Assembly: GCA_037349105.1 (NCBI GenBank)
Contig: JAYJMM010000040.1
Location: 1,030,001 to 1,094,000, forward strand
Length of the DNA: 64,000 nt
DNA from: Limnomonas spitsbergensis
Lineage: Eukaryota; Chlorophyta; Chlorophyceae; Chlamydomonadales
Reading direction: 5' to 3'
Part shown: one piece after another, positions 1 through 10,488 of the stretch
Numbering within the stretch: the stretch's first letter is position 1
Layout: every line of letters begins with the position of its first letter
Translations under genes and position numbers: made by a program
Notes under the pieces: model-generated
Databases searched by the model: none
Told to the model about the DNA's origin: nothing
The model's input: the letters and a program-made list of their open reading frames with translations, nothing else

Positions 1-874
1 GCTGCCTCCTTCTAAATCACACTGCTGCCTCCTTCTAAATCACACTGCTGCCCCCTTCTAAATCACACTGCTGCCTCCATCTAAATCACACTGCTGCCCC
101 CTTCTAAATCACACTGCTGCCTCCTTCTAAATCACACTGCTGCCCCCTTCTAAATCACACTGCTGCCTCCTTCTAAATCACACTGCTGCCCCCTTCTAAA
201 TCACACTGCTGCCCCCTTCTAAATCACACTGCCGCCCCCTTCTAAATCACACTGCTGCCTCCTTCTAAATCACACTGCTGCCTCCTTCTAAATCACACTG
301 CTGCCCCCTTCTAAATCACACTGCTTCCCCCTTCTAAATCACACTGCTGCCTCCTTCTAAATCACACTGCTGCCCCCTTCTAAATCACACTGCTTCCCCC
401 TTCTAAATCACACTGCTGCCCCCTTCTAAATCACACTGCTTCCCCCTTCTAAATCACACTGCTGCCTCCTTCTAAATCACACTGCTGCCCCCTTCTAAAT
501 CACACTGCTGCCCCCTTCTAAATCACACTGCTGCCCCCTTCTAAATCACACTGCTGCCCCCTTCTAAATCACACTGCTTCCCCCTTCTAAATCACACTGC
601 TGCCCCCTTCTAAATCACACTGCTGCCTCCTTCTAAATCACACTGCTGCCTCCTTCTAAATCACACTGCTTCCCCCTTCTAAATCACACTGCTTCCCCCT
701 TCTAAATCACACTGCTGCCCCTATCTAAATCACACTGCTGCCTCCTTCTAAATCACACTGCTGCCCCCTTCTAAATCACACTGCTGCCTCCTTCTAAATC
801 ACACTGCTGCCCCCTTCTAAATCACACTGCTGCCCCCTTCTAAATCACACTGCTGCACCCTTCTAAATCACACT
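1..874 (+). repeat. 38-unit module, copy 1
   Basis: The order of variant units runs 7T, 7T, canonical, 7T+10A and onward, through 3C, 4T and 7T units to a rare 9T/10A unit (CTATCT from 721) and a 6A unit (A at 857). The same order recurs 5,221 bp (227 units) and 9,614 bp downstream. One visible difference from copy 2 is a canonical unit at 484 where copy 2 has 4T at 5,705. After 874 this copy departs from the other two and enters the 10A-rich block, so a recombination junction lies there. The left edge is cut by the window. Confidence 0.9.
47..61 (-). promoter_or_regulatory. CTCF-like core motif on the minus strand of each canonical unit (example copy)
   Basis: The minus strand of unit positions 1-15 reads TTAGAAGGGGGCAGC. 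Against the usual CTCF core consensus CCASYAGRKGGCRSY, as I remember it, it agrees at 12 of 15 positions, including the AGGGGGCAGC block. It misses the two leading C bases and the Y, which in known sites contribute to binding. This copy is given as the example; the same 15-mer recurs in every canonical unit, always in the same orientation. 7T and 10A variants lose one further match each. Binding is untested and may be weak. Confidence 0.25.
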
Positions 875-1495
875 GCTGCCCCCTTCTAAATCACACTGCT
901 GCCCCCTTCTAAATCACACTGCTGCCCCCATCTAAATCACACTGCTGCCCCCTTCTAAATCACACTGCTGCCCCCTTCTAAATCACACTGCTGCCTCCTT
1001 CTAAATCACACTGCTGCCCCCTTCTAAATCACACTGCTGCCCCCTTCTAAATCACACTGCTGCCCCCTTCTAAATCACACTGCTGCCCCCTTCTAAATCA
1101 CACTGCTGCCCCCTTCTAAATCACACTGCTGCCCCCTTCTAAATCACACTGCTGCCCCCATCTAAATCACACTGCTGCCCCCTTCTAAATCACACTGCTG
1201 CCCCCTTCTAAATCACACTGCTGCCTCCTTCTAAATCACACTGCTGCCCCCTTCTAAATCACACTGCTGCCCCCTTCTAAATCACACTGCTGCCTCCTTC
1301 TAAATCACACTGCTGCCCCCTTCTAAATCACGCTGCTGCCCCCTTCTAAATCACACTGCTGCCCCCATCTAAATCACACTGCTGCCCCCTTCTAAATCAC
1401 ACTGCTGCCCCCATCTAAATCACACTGCTGCCCCCTTCTAAATCACACTGCTGCCCCCTTCTAAATCACACTGCTGCCCCCTTCTAAATCACACT
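875..1495 (+). repeat. 27-unit block, copy 1 of a 667-bp-spaced duplication
   Basis: The marker units are 10A at 921, 1,151, 1,358 and 1,404; 7T at 990, 1,220 and 1,289; and 21G at base 1,332. All of these reappear 667 bp (29 units) downstream. The 10A units at 921 and 1,151 are 230 bp apart and each is followed by a 7T unit 69 bp later, so a ten-unit subrepeat is nested inside the block. The left edge joins the 38-unit module at 874/875. Confidence 0.9.
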
Positions 1496-1541
1496 GCTGC
1501 CCCCTTCTAAATCACACTGCTGCCCCCTTCTAAATCACACT

Positions 1542-2162
1542 GCTGCCCCCTTCTAAATCACACTGCTGCCCCCTTCTAAATCACACTGCTGCCCCCATCT
1601 AAATCACACTGCTGCCCCCTTCTAAATCACACTGCTGCCCCCTTCTAAATCACACTGCTGCCTCCTTCTAAATCACACTGCTGCCCCCTTCTAAATCACA
1701 CTGCTGCCCCCTTCTAAATCACACTGCTGCCCCCTTCTAAATCACACTGCTGCCCCCTTCTAAATCACACTGCTGCCCCCTTCTAAATCACACTGCTGCC
1801 CCCTTCTAAATCACACTGCTGCCCCCATCTAAATCACACTGCTGCCCCCTTCTAAATCACACTGCTGCCCCCTTCTAAATCACACTGCTGCCTCCTTCTA
1901 AATCACACTGCTGCCCCCTTCTAAATCACACTGCTGCCCCCTTCTAAATCACACTGCTGCCTCCTTCTAAATCACACTGCTGCCCCCTTCTAAATCACGC
2001 TGCTGCCCCCTTCTAAATCACACTGCTGCCCCCATCTAAATCACACTGCTGCCCCCTTCTAAATCACACTGCTGCCCCCATCTAAATCACACTGCTGCCC
2101 CCTTCTAAATCACACTGCTGCCCCCTTCTAAATCACACTGCTGCCCCCTTCTAAATCACACT
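1542..2162 (+). repeat. 27-unit block, copy 2 of the 667-bp-spaced duplication
   Basis: The markers are 10A at 1,588, 1,818, 2,025 and 2,071; 7T at 1,657, 1,887 and 1,956; and 21G at 1,999, each exactly 667 bp after its partner. Agreement ends at 2,163, where a unit with 7T and 19G (G at 2,181) has a canonical unit as partner. This block recurs again 2,208 bp downstream (10A at 3,796 and 4,026, 21G at 4,207, 19G at 4,389). Confidence 0.9.
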
Positions 2163-3611
2163 GCTGCCTCCTTCTAAATCGCACTGCTGCCCCCATCTAA
2201 ATCACACTGCTGCCCCCTTCTAAATCACACTGCTGCCCCCTTCTAAATCACACTGCTGCCCCCATCTAAATCACACTGCTGCCCCCTTCTAAATCACACT
2301 GCTGCCTCCATCTAAATCACACTGCTGCCCCCTTCTAAATCACACTGCTGCCCCCTTCTAAATCACACTGCTGCCCCCTTCTAAATCACACTGCTGCCCC
2401 CTTCTAAATCACACTGCTGCCCCCTTCTAAATCACACTGCTGCCTCCTTCTAAATCACACTGCTGCCCCCTTCTAAATCACACTGCTGCCCCCTTCTAAA
2501 TCACACTGCTTCCCCCTTCTAAATCACACTGCTGCCTCCTTCTAAATCACACTGCTGCCCCCTTCTAAATCACACTGCTGCCTCCTTCTAAATCACACTG
2601 CTGCCCCCTTCTAAATCACACTGCTTCCCCCTTCTAAATCACACTGCTGCCCCCTTCTAAATCACACTGCTTCCCCCTTCTAAATCACACTGCTGCCTCC
2701 TTCTAAATCACACTGCTTCCCCCTTCTAAATCACACTGCTGCCCCCTTCTAAATCACACTGCTGCCCCCTTCTAAATCACACTGCTGCCCCCTTCTAAAT
2801 CACACTGCTTCCCCCTTCTAAATCACACTGCTGCCCCCTTCTAAATCACACTGCTGCCCCCTTCTAAATCACACTGCTGCCCCCTTCTAAATCACACTGC
2901 TGCCCCCTTCTAAATCACACTGCTGCCCCCTTCTAAATCACACTGCTGCCTCCTTCTAAATCACACTGCTGCCCCCTTCTAAATCACACTGCTGCCCCCT
3001 TCTAAATCACACTGCTGCCTCCTTCTAAATCACACTGCTGCCTCCTTCTAAATCACACTGCTGCCCCCTTCTAAATCACACTGCTGCCTCCATCTAAATC
3101 ACACTGCTGCCCCCTTCTAAATCACACTGCTGCCTCCTTCTAAATCACACTGCTGCCCCCTTCTAAATCACACTGCTGCCCCCTTCTAAATCACACTGCT
3201 GCCCCCTTCTAAATCACACTGCTGCCCCCTTCTAAATCACACTGCTGCCCCCTTCTAAATCACACTGCTGCCTCCTTCTAAATCACACTGCTGCCCCCTT
3301 CTAAATCACACTGCTGCCCCCTTCTAAATCACACTGCTGCCTCCTTCTAAATCACACTGCTGCCTCCTTCTAAATCACACTGCTGCCCCCTTCTAAATCA
3401 CACTGCTGCCTCCATCTAAATCACACTGCTGCCCCCTTCTAAATCACACTGCTGCCTCCTTCTAAATCACACTGCTGCCCCCTTCTAAATCACACTGCTG
3501 CCTCCTTCTAAATCACACTGCTGCCCCCTTCTAAATCACACTGCTGCCCCCTTCTAAATCACACTGCCGCCCCCTTCTAAATCACACTGCTGCCTCCTTC
3601 TAAATCACACT

Positions 3612-6600
3612 GCTGCCTCCTTCTAAATCACACTGCTGCCCCCTTCTAAATCACACTGCCGCCCCCTTCTAAATCACACTGCTGCCCCCTTCTAAATCAC
3701 ACTGCTGCCCCCTTCTAAATCACACTGCTGCCCCCTTCTAAATCACACTGCTGCCCCCTTCTAAATCACACTGCTGCCCCCTTCTAAATCACACTGCTGC
3801 CCCCATCTAAATCACACTGCTGCCCCCTTCTAAATCACACTGCTGCCCCCTTCTAAATCACACTGCTGCCTCCTTCTAAATCACACTGCTGCCCCCTTCT
3901 AAATCACACTGCTGCCCCCTTCTAAATCACACTGCTGCCCCCTTCTAAATCACACTGCTGCCCCCTTCTAAATCACACTGCTGCCCCCTTCTAAATCACA
4001 CTGCTGCCCCCTTCTAAATCACACTGCTGCCCCCATCTAAATCACACTGCTGCCCCCTTCTAAATCACACTGCTGCCCCCTTCTAAATCACACTGCTGCC
4101 TCCTTCTAAATCACACTGCTGCCCCCTTCTAAATCACACTGCTGCCCCCTTCTAAATCACACTGCTGCCTCCTTCTAAATCACACTGCTGCCCCCTTCTA
4201 AATCACGCTGCTGCCCCCTTCTAAATCACACTGCTGCCCCCATCTAAATCACACTGCTGCCCCCTTCTAAATCACACTGCTGCCCCCATCTAAATCACAC
4301 TGCTGCCCCCTTCTAAATCACACTGCTGCCCCCTTCTAAATCACACTGCTGCCCCCTTCTAAATCACACTGCTGCCTCCTTCTAAATCGCACTGCTGCCC
4401 CCATCTAAATCACACTGCTGCCCCCTTCTAAATCACACTGCTGCCCCCTTCTAAATCACACTGCTGCCCCCATCTAAATCACACTGCTGCCCCCTTCTAA
4501 ATCACACTGCTGCCTCCATCTAAATCACACTGCTGCCCCCTTCTAAATCACACTGCTGCCCCCTTCTAAATCACACTGCTGCCCCCTTCTAAATCACACT
4601 GCTGCCCCCTTCTAAATCACACTGCTGCCCCCTTCTAAATCACACTGCTGCCTCCTTCTAAATCACACTGCTGCCCCCTTCTAAATCACACTGCTGCCCC
4701 CTTCTAAATCACACTGCTTCCCCCTTCTAAATCACACTGCTGCCTCCTTCTAAATCACACTGCTGCCCCCTTCTAAATCACACTGCTGCCTCCTTCTAAA
4801 TCACACTGCTGCCCCCTTCTAAATCACACTGCTTCCCCCTTCTAAATCACACTGCTGCCCCCTTCTAAATCACACTGCTTCCCCCTTCTAAATCACACTG
4901 CTGCCTCCTTCTAAATCACACTGCTTCCCCCTTCTAAATCACACTGCTGCCCCCTTCTAAATCACACTGCTGCCCCCTTCTAAATCACACTGCTGCCCCC
5001 TTCTAAATCACACTGCTTCCCCCTTCTAAATCACACTGCTGCCCCCTTCTAAATCACACTGCTGCCCCCTTCTAAATCACACTGCTGCCCCCTTCTAAAT
5101 CACACTGCTGCCCCCTTCTAAATCACACTGCTGCCCCCTTCTAAATCACACTGCTGCCTCCTTCTAAATCACACTGCTGCCCCCTTCTAAATCACACTGC
5201 TGCCCCCTTCTAAATCACACTGCTGCCTCCTTCTAAATCACACTGCTGCCTCCTTCTAAATCACACTGCTGCCCCCTTCTAAATCACACTGCTGCCTCCA
5301 TCTAAATCACACTGCTGCCCCCTTCTAAATCACACTGCTGCCTCCTTCTAAATCACACTGCTGCCCCCTTCTAAATCACACTGCTGCCTCCTTCTAAATC
5401 ACACTGCTGCCCCCTTCTAAATCACACTGCTGCCCCCTTCTAAATCACACTGCCGCCCCCTTCTAAATCACACTGCTGCCTCCTTCTAAATCACACTGCT
5501 GCCTCCTTCTAAATCACACTGCTGCCCCCTTCTAAATCACACTGCTTCCCCCTTCTAAATCACACTGCTGCCTCCTTCTAAATCACACTGCTGCCCCCTT
5601 CTAAATCACACTGCTTCCCCCTTCTAAATCACACTGCTGCCCCCTTCTAAATCACACTGCTTCCCCCTTCTAAATCACACTGCTGCCTCCTTCTAAATCA
5701 CACTGCTTCCCCCTTCTAAATCACACTGCTGCCCCCTTCTAAATCACACTGCTGCCCCCTTCTAAATCACACTGCTGCCCCCTTCTAAATCACACTGCTT
5801 CCCCCTTCTAAATCACACTGCTGCCCCCTTCTAAATCACACTGCTGCCTCCTTCTAAATCACACTGCTGCCTCCTTCTAAATCACACTGCTTCCCCCTTC
5901 TAAATCACACTGCTTCCCCCTTCTAAATCACACTGCTGCCCCTATCTAAATCACACTGCTGCCTCCTTCTAAATCACACTGCTGCCCCCTTCTAAATCAC
6001 ACTGCTGCCTCCTTCTAAATCACACTGCTGCCCCCTTCTAAATCACACTGCTGCCCCCTTCTAAATCACACTGCTGCACCCTTCTAAATCACACTGCTGC
6101 CTCCTTCTAAATCACACTGCTGCCCCCTTCTAAATCACACTGCTGCCTCCTTCTAAATCACACTGCTGCCCCCTTCTAAATCACACTGCTGCCCCCTTCT
6201 AAATCACACTGCTTCCCCCTTCTAAATCACACTGCTGCCTCCTTCTAAATCACACTGCTGCCCCCTTCTAAATCACACTGCTGCCTCCTTCTAAATCACA
6301 CTGCTGCCCCCTTCTAAATCACACTGCTTCCCCCTTCTAAATCACACTGCTGCCCCCTTCTAAATCACACTGCTTCCCCCTTCTAAATCACACTGCTGCC
6401 TCCTTCTAAATCACACTGCTTCCCCCTTCTAAATCACACTGCTGCCCCCTTCTAAATCACACTGCTGCCCCCTTCTAAATCACACTGCTGCCCCCTTCTA
6501 AATCACACTGCTTCCCCCTTCTAAATCACACTGCTGCCCCCTTCTAAATCACACTGCTGCCCCCTTCTAAATCACACTGCTGCCCCCTTCTAAATCACAC

Positions 6601-7015
6601 TGCTGCCCCCTTCTAAATCACACTGCTGCCCCCTTCTAAATCACACTGCTGCCTCCTTCTAAATCACACTGCTGCCCCCTTCTAAATCACACTGCTGCCC
6701 CCTTCTAAATCACACTGCTGCCTCCTTCTAAATCACACTGCTGCCTCCTTCTAAATCACACTGCTGCCCCCTTCTAAATCACACTGCTGCCTCCATCTAA
6801 ATCACACTGCTGCCCCCTTCTAAATCACACTGCTGCCTCCTTCTAAATCACACTGCTGCCCCCTTCTAAATCACACTGCTGCCTCCTTCTAAATCACACT
6901 GCTGCCCCCTTCTAAATCACACTGCTGCCCCCTTCTAAATCACACTGCCGCCCCCTTCTAAATCACACTGCTGCCTCCTTCTAAATCACACTGCTGCCTC
7001 CTTCTAAATCACACT
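3612..7015 (+). repeat. 4,393-bp higher-order repeat, aligned part of copy A
   Basis: Many independent markers recur at an offset of exactly 4,393 bp (191 units): the 3C unit at 3,658, 10A units at 3,796 and 4,026, 21G at 4,207, 19G at 4,389, the module start at 5,222, CTATCT at 5,942 and 6A at 6,078. Left of about 3,612 the match fails: the unit at 3,566 is 3C while its partner at 7,959 is canonical. The last matching pair of 7T units is at 6,970 and 6,993. Confidence 0.9.
5222..6095 (+). repeat. 38-unit module, copy 2
   Basis: It matches 1-874 at an offset of 5,221 bp, with the diagnostic CTATCT at 5,942 and the 6A unit at 6,078. It continues beyond 6,095 in the same order as copy 3 (7T, canonical, 7T, two canonical, 4T), so it is embedded in the larger 4,393-bp repeat. 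The spacing between the two rare markers is 136 bp, as in copies 1 and 3. Confidence 0.92.
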
Positions 7016-7222
7016 GCTGCCCCCTTCTAAATCACACTGCCGCCCCCTTCTAAATCACACTGCTGCCCCCTTCTAAATCACACTGCTGCCCCCTTCTAAA
7101 TCACACTGCTGCCCCCTTCTAAATCACACTGCTGCCCCCTTCTAAATCACACTGCTTCCCCCTTCTAAATCACACTGCTGCCCCCTTCTAAATCACACTG
7201 CTTCCCCCTTCTAAATCACACT

Positions 7223-7981
7223 GCTGCCCCCTTCTAAATCACACTGCTGCCTCCTTCTAAATCACACTGCTGCCCCCTTCTAAATCACACTGCTGCCCCC
7301 TTCTAAATCACACTGCTGCCCCCTTCTAAATCACACTGCTGCCCCCTTCTAAATCACACTGCTGCCCCCTTCTAAATCACACTGCTGCCCCCTTCTAAAT
7401 CACACTGCTGCCCCCATCTAAATCACACTGCTGCCCCCTTCTAAATCACACTGCTGCCCCCTTCTAAATCACACTGCTGCCTCCTTCTAAATCACACTGC
7501 TGCCCCCTTCTAAATCACACTGCTGCCCCCTTCTAAATCACACTGCTGCCTCCTTCTAAATCACACTGCTGCCCCCTTCTAAATCACGCTGCTGCCCCCT
7601 TCTAAATCACACTGCTGCCCCCATCTAAATCACACTGCTGCCCCCTTCTAAATCACACTGCTGCCCCCATCTAAATCACACTGCTGCCCCCTTCTAAATC
7701 ACACTGCTGCCCCCTTCTAAATCACACTGCTGCCCCCTTCTAAATCACACTGCTGCCTCCTTCTAAATCGCACTGCTGCCCCCATCTAAATCACACTGCT
7801 GCCCCCTTCTAAATCACACTGCTGCCCCCTTCTAAATCACACTGCTGCCCCCATCTAAATCACACTGCTGCCCCCTTCTAAATCACACTGCTGCCTCCAT
7901 CTAAATCACACTGCTGCCCCCTTCTAAATCACACTGCTGCCCCCTTCTAAATCACACTGCTGCCCCCTTCTAAATCACACT
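7223..7981 (+). repeat. 33-unit block, copy 1 of a 1,012-bp-spaced duplication
   Basis: Markers 7T at 7,246, 10A at 7,407, 21G at 7,588 and 19G at 7,770 all recur 1,012 bp (44 units) later. The match is bounded on the left by 4T units at 7,154 and 7,200 and on the right by a 4T unit at 7,982, none of which has a 4T partner. Confidence 0.85.
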
Positions 7982-8234
7982 GCTTCCCCCTTCTAAATCA
8001 CACTGCTGCCTCCTTCTAAATCACACTGCTGCCCCCTTCTAAATCACACTGCCGCCCCCTTCTAAATCACACTGCTGCCCCCTTCTAAATCACACTGCTG
8101 CCCCCTTCTAAATCACACTGCTGCCCCCTTCTAAATCACACTGCTGCCCCCTTCTAAATCACACTGCTGCCCCCTTCTAAATCACACTGCTGCCCCCATC
8201 TAAATCACACTGCTGCCCCCTTCTAAATCACACT

Positions 8235-8993
8235 GCTGCCCCCTTCTAAATCACACTGCTGCCTCCTTCTAAATCACACTGCTGCCCCCTTCTAAATCAC
8301 ACTGCTGCCCCCTTCTAAATCACACTGCTGCCCCCTTCTAAATCACACTGCTGCCCCCTTCTAAATCACACTGCTGCCCCCTTCTAAATCACACTGCTGC
8401 CCCCTTCTAAATCACACTGCTGCCCCCATCTAAATCACACTGCTGCCCCCTTCTAAATCACACTGCTGCCCCCTTCTAAATCACACTGCTGCCTCCTTCT
8501 AAATCACACTGCTGCCCCCTTCTAAATCACACTGCTGCCCCCTTCTAAATCACACTGCTGCCTCCTTCTAAATCACACTGCTGCCCCCTTCTAAATCACG
8601 CTGCTGCCCCCTTCTAAATCACACTGCTGCCCCCATCTAAATCACACTGCTGCCCCCTTCTAAATCACACTGCTGCCCCCATCTAAATCACACTGCTGCC
8701 CCCTTCTAAATCACACTGCTGCCCCCTTCTAAATCACACTGCTGCCCCCTTCTAAATCACACTGCTGCCTCCTTCTAAATCGCACTGCTGCCCCCATCTA
8801 AATCACACTGCTGCCCCCTTCTAAATCACACTGCTGCCCCCTTCTAAATCACACTGCTGCCCCCATCTAAATCACACTGCTGCCCCCTTCTAAATCACAC
8901 TGCTGCCTCCATCTAAATCACACTGCTGCCCCCTTCTAAATCACACTGCTGCCCCCTTCTAAATCACACTGCTGCCCCCTTCTAAATCACACT
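8235..8993 (+). repeat. 33-unit block, copy 2 of the 1,012-bp-spaced duplication
   Basis: This is the partner of 7,223-7,981, with 7T at 8,258, 10A at 8,419, 21G at 8,600 and 19G at 8,782. The same block is also the partner of 3,842-4,600 at 4,393 bp, so several generations of duplication overlap here. Confidence 0.85.
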
Positions 8994-9614
8994 GCTGCCC
9001 CCTTCTAAATCACACTGCTGCCCCCTTCTAAATCACACTGCTGCCTCCTTCTAAATCACACTGCTGCCCCCTTCTAAATCACACTGCTGCCCCCTTCTAA
9101 ATCACACTGCTTCCCCCTTCTAAATCACACTGCTGCCTCCTTCTAAATCACACTGCTGCCCCCTTCTAAATCACACTGCTGCCTCCTTCTAAATCACACT
9201 GCTGCCCCCTTCTAAATCACACTGCTTCCCCCTTCTAAATCACACTGCTGCCCCCTTCTAAATCACACTGCTTCCCCCTTCTAAATCACACTGCTGCCTC
9301 CTTCTAAATCACACTGCTTCCCCCTTCTAAATCACACTGCTGCCCCCTTCTAAATCACACTGCTGCCCCCTTCTAAATCACACTGCTGCCCCCTTCTAAA
9401 TCACACTGCTTCCCCCTTCTAAATCACACTGCTGCCCCCTTCTAAATCACACTGCTGCCCCCTTCTAAATCACACTGCTGCCCCCTTCTAAATCACACTG
9501 CTGCCCCCTTCTAAATCACACTGCTGCCCCCTTCTAAATCACACTGCTGCCTCCTTCTAAATCACACTGCTGCCCCCTTCTAAATCACACTGCTGCCCCC
9601 TTCTAAATCACACT

Positions 9615-10488
9615 GCTGCCTCCTTCTAAATCACACTGCTGCCTCCTTCTAAATCACACTGCTGCCCCCTTCTAAATCACACTGCTGCCTCCATCTAAAT
9701 CACACTGCTGCCCCCTTCTAAATCACACTGCTGCCTCCTTCTAAATCACACTGCTGCCCCCTTCTAAATCACACTGCTGCCTCCTTCTAAATCACACTGC
9801 TGCCCCCTTCTAAATCACACTGCTGCCCCCTTCTAAATCACACTGCCGCCCCCTTCTAAATCACACTGCTGCCTCCTTCTAAATCACACTGCTGCCTCCT
9901 TCTAAATCACACTGCTGCCCCCTTCTAAATCACACTGCTTCCCCCTTCTAAATCACACTGCTGCCTCCTTCTAAATCACACTGCTGCCCCCTTCTAAATC
10001 ACACTGCTTCCCCCTTCTAAATCACACTGCTGCCCCCTTCTAAATCACACTGCTTCCCCCTTCTAAATCACACTGCTGCCTCCTTCTAAATCACACTGCT
10101 TCCCCCTTCTAAATCACACTGCTGCCCCCTTCTAAATCACACTGCTGCCCCCTTCTAAATCACACTGCTGCCCCCTTCTAAATCACACTGCTTCCCCCTT
10201 CTAAATCACACTGCTGCCCCCTTCTAAATCACACTGCTGCCTCCTTCTAAATCACACTGCTGCCTCCTTCTAAATCACACTGCTTCCCCCTTCTAAATCA
10301 CACTGCTTCCCCCTTCTAAATCACACTGCTGCCCCTATCTAAATCACACTGCTGCCTCCTTCTAAATCACACTGCTGCCCCCTTCTAAATCACACTGCTG
10401 CCTCCTTCTAAATCACACTGCTGCCCCCTTCTAAATCACACTGCTGCCCCCTTCTAAATCACACTGCTGCACCCTTCTAAATCACACT
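9615..10488 (+). repeat. 38-unit module, copy 3
   Basis: It lies exactly 4,393 bp (191 units) after copy 2, with CTATCT at 10,335 and the 6A unit at 10,471. By eye its variant order is identical to copy 2, including the 4T unit that copy 1 lacks, so copies 2 and 3 are the more recent pair. Confidence 0.92.
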
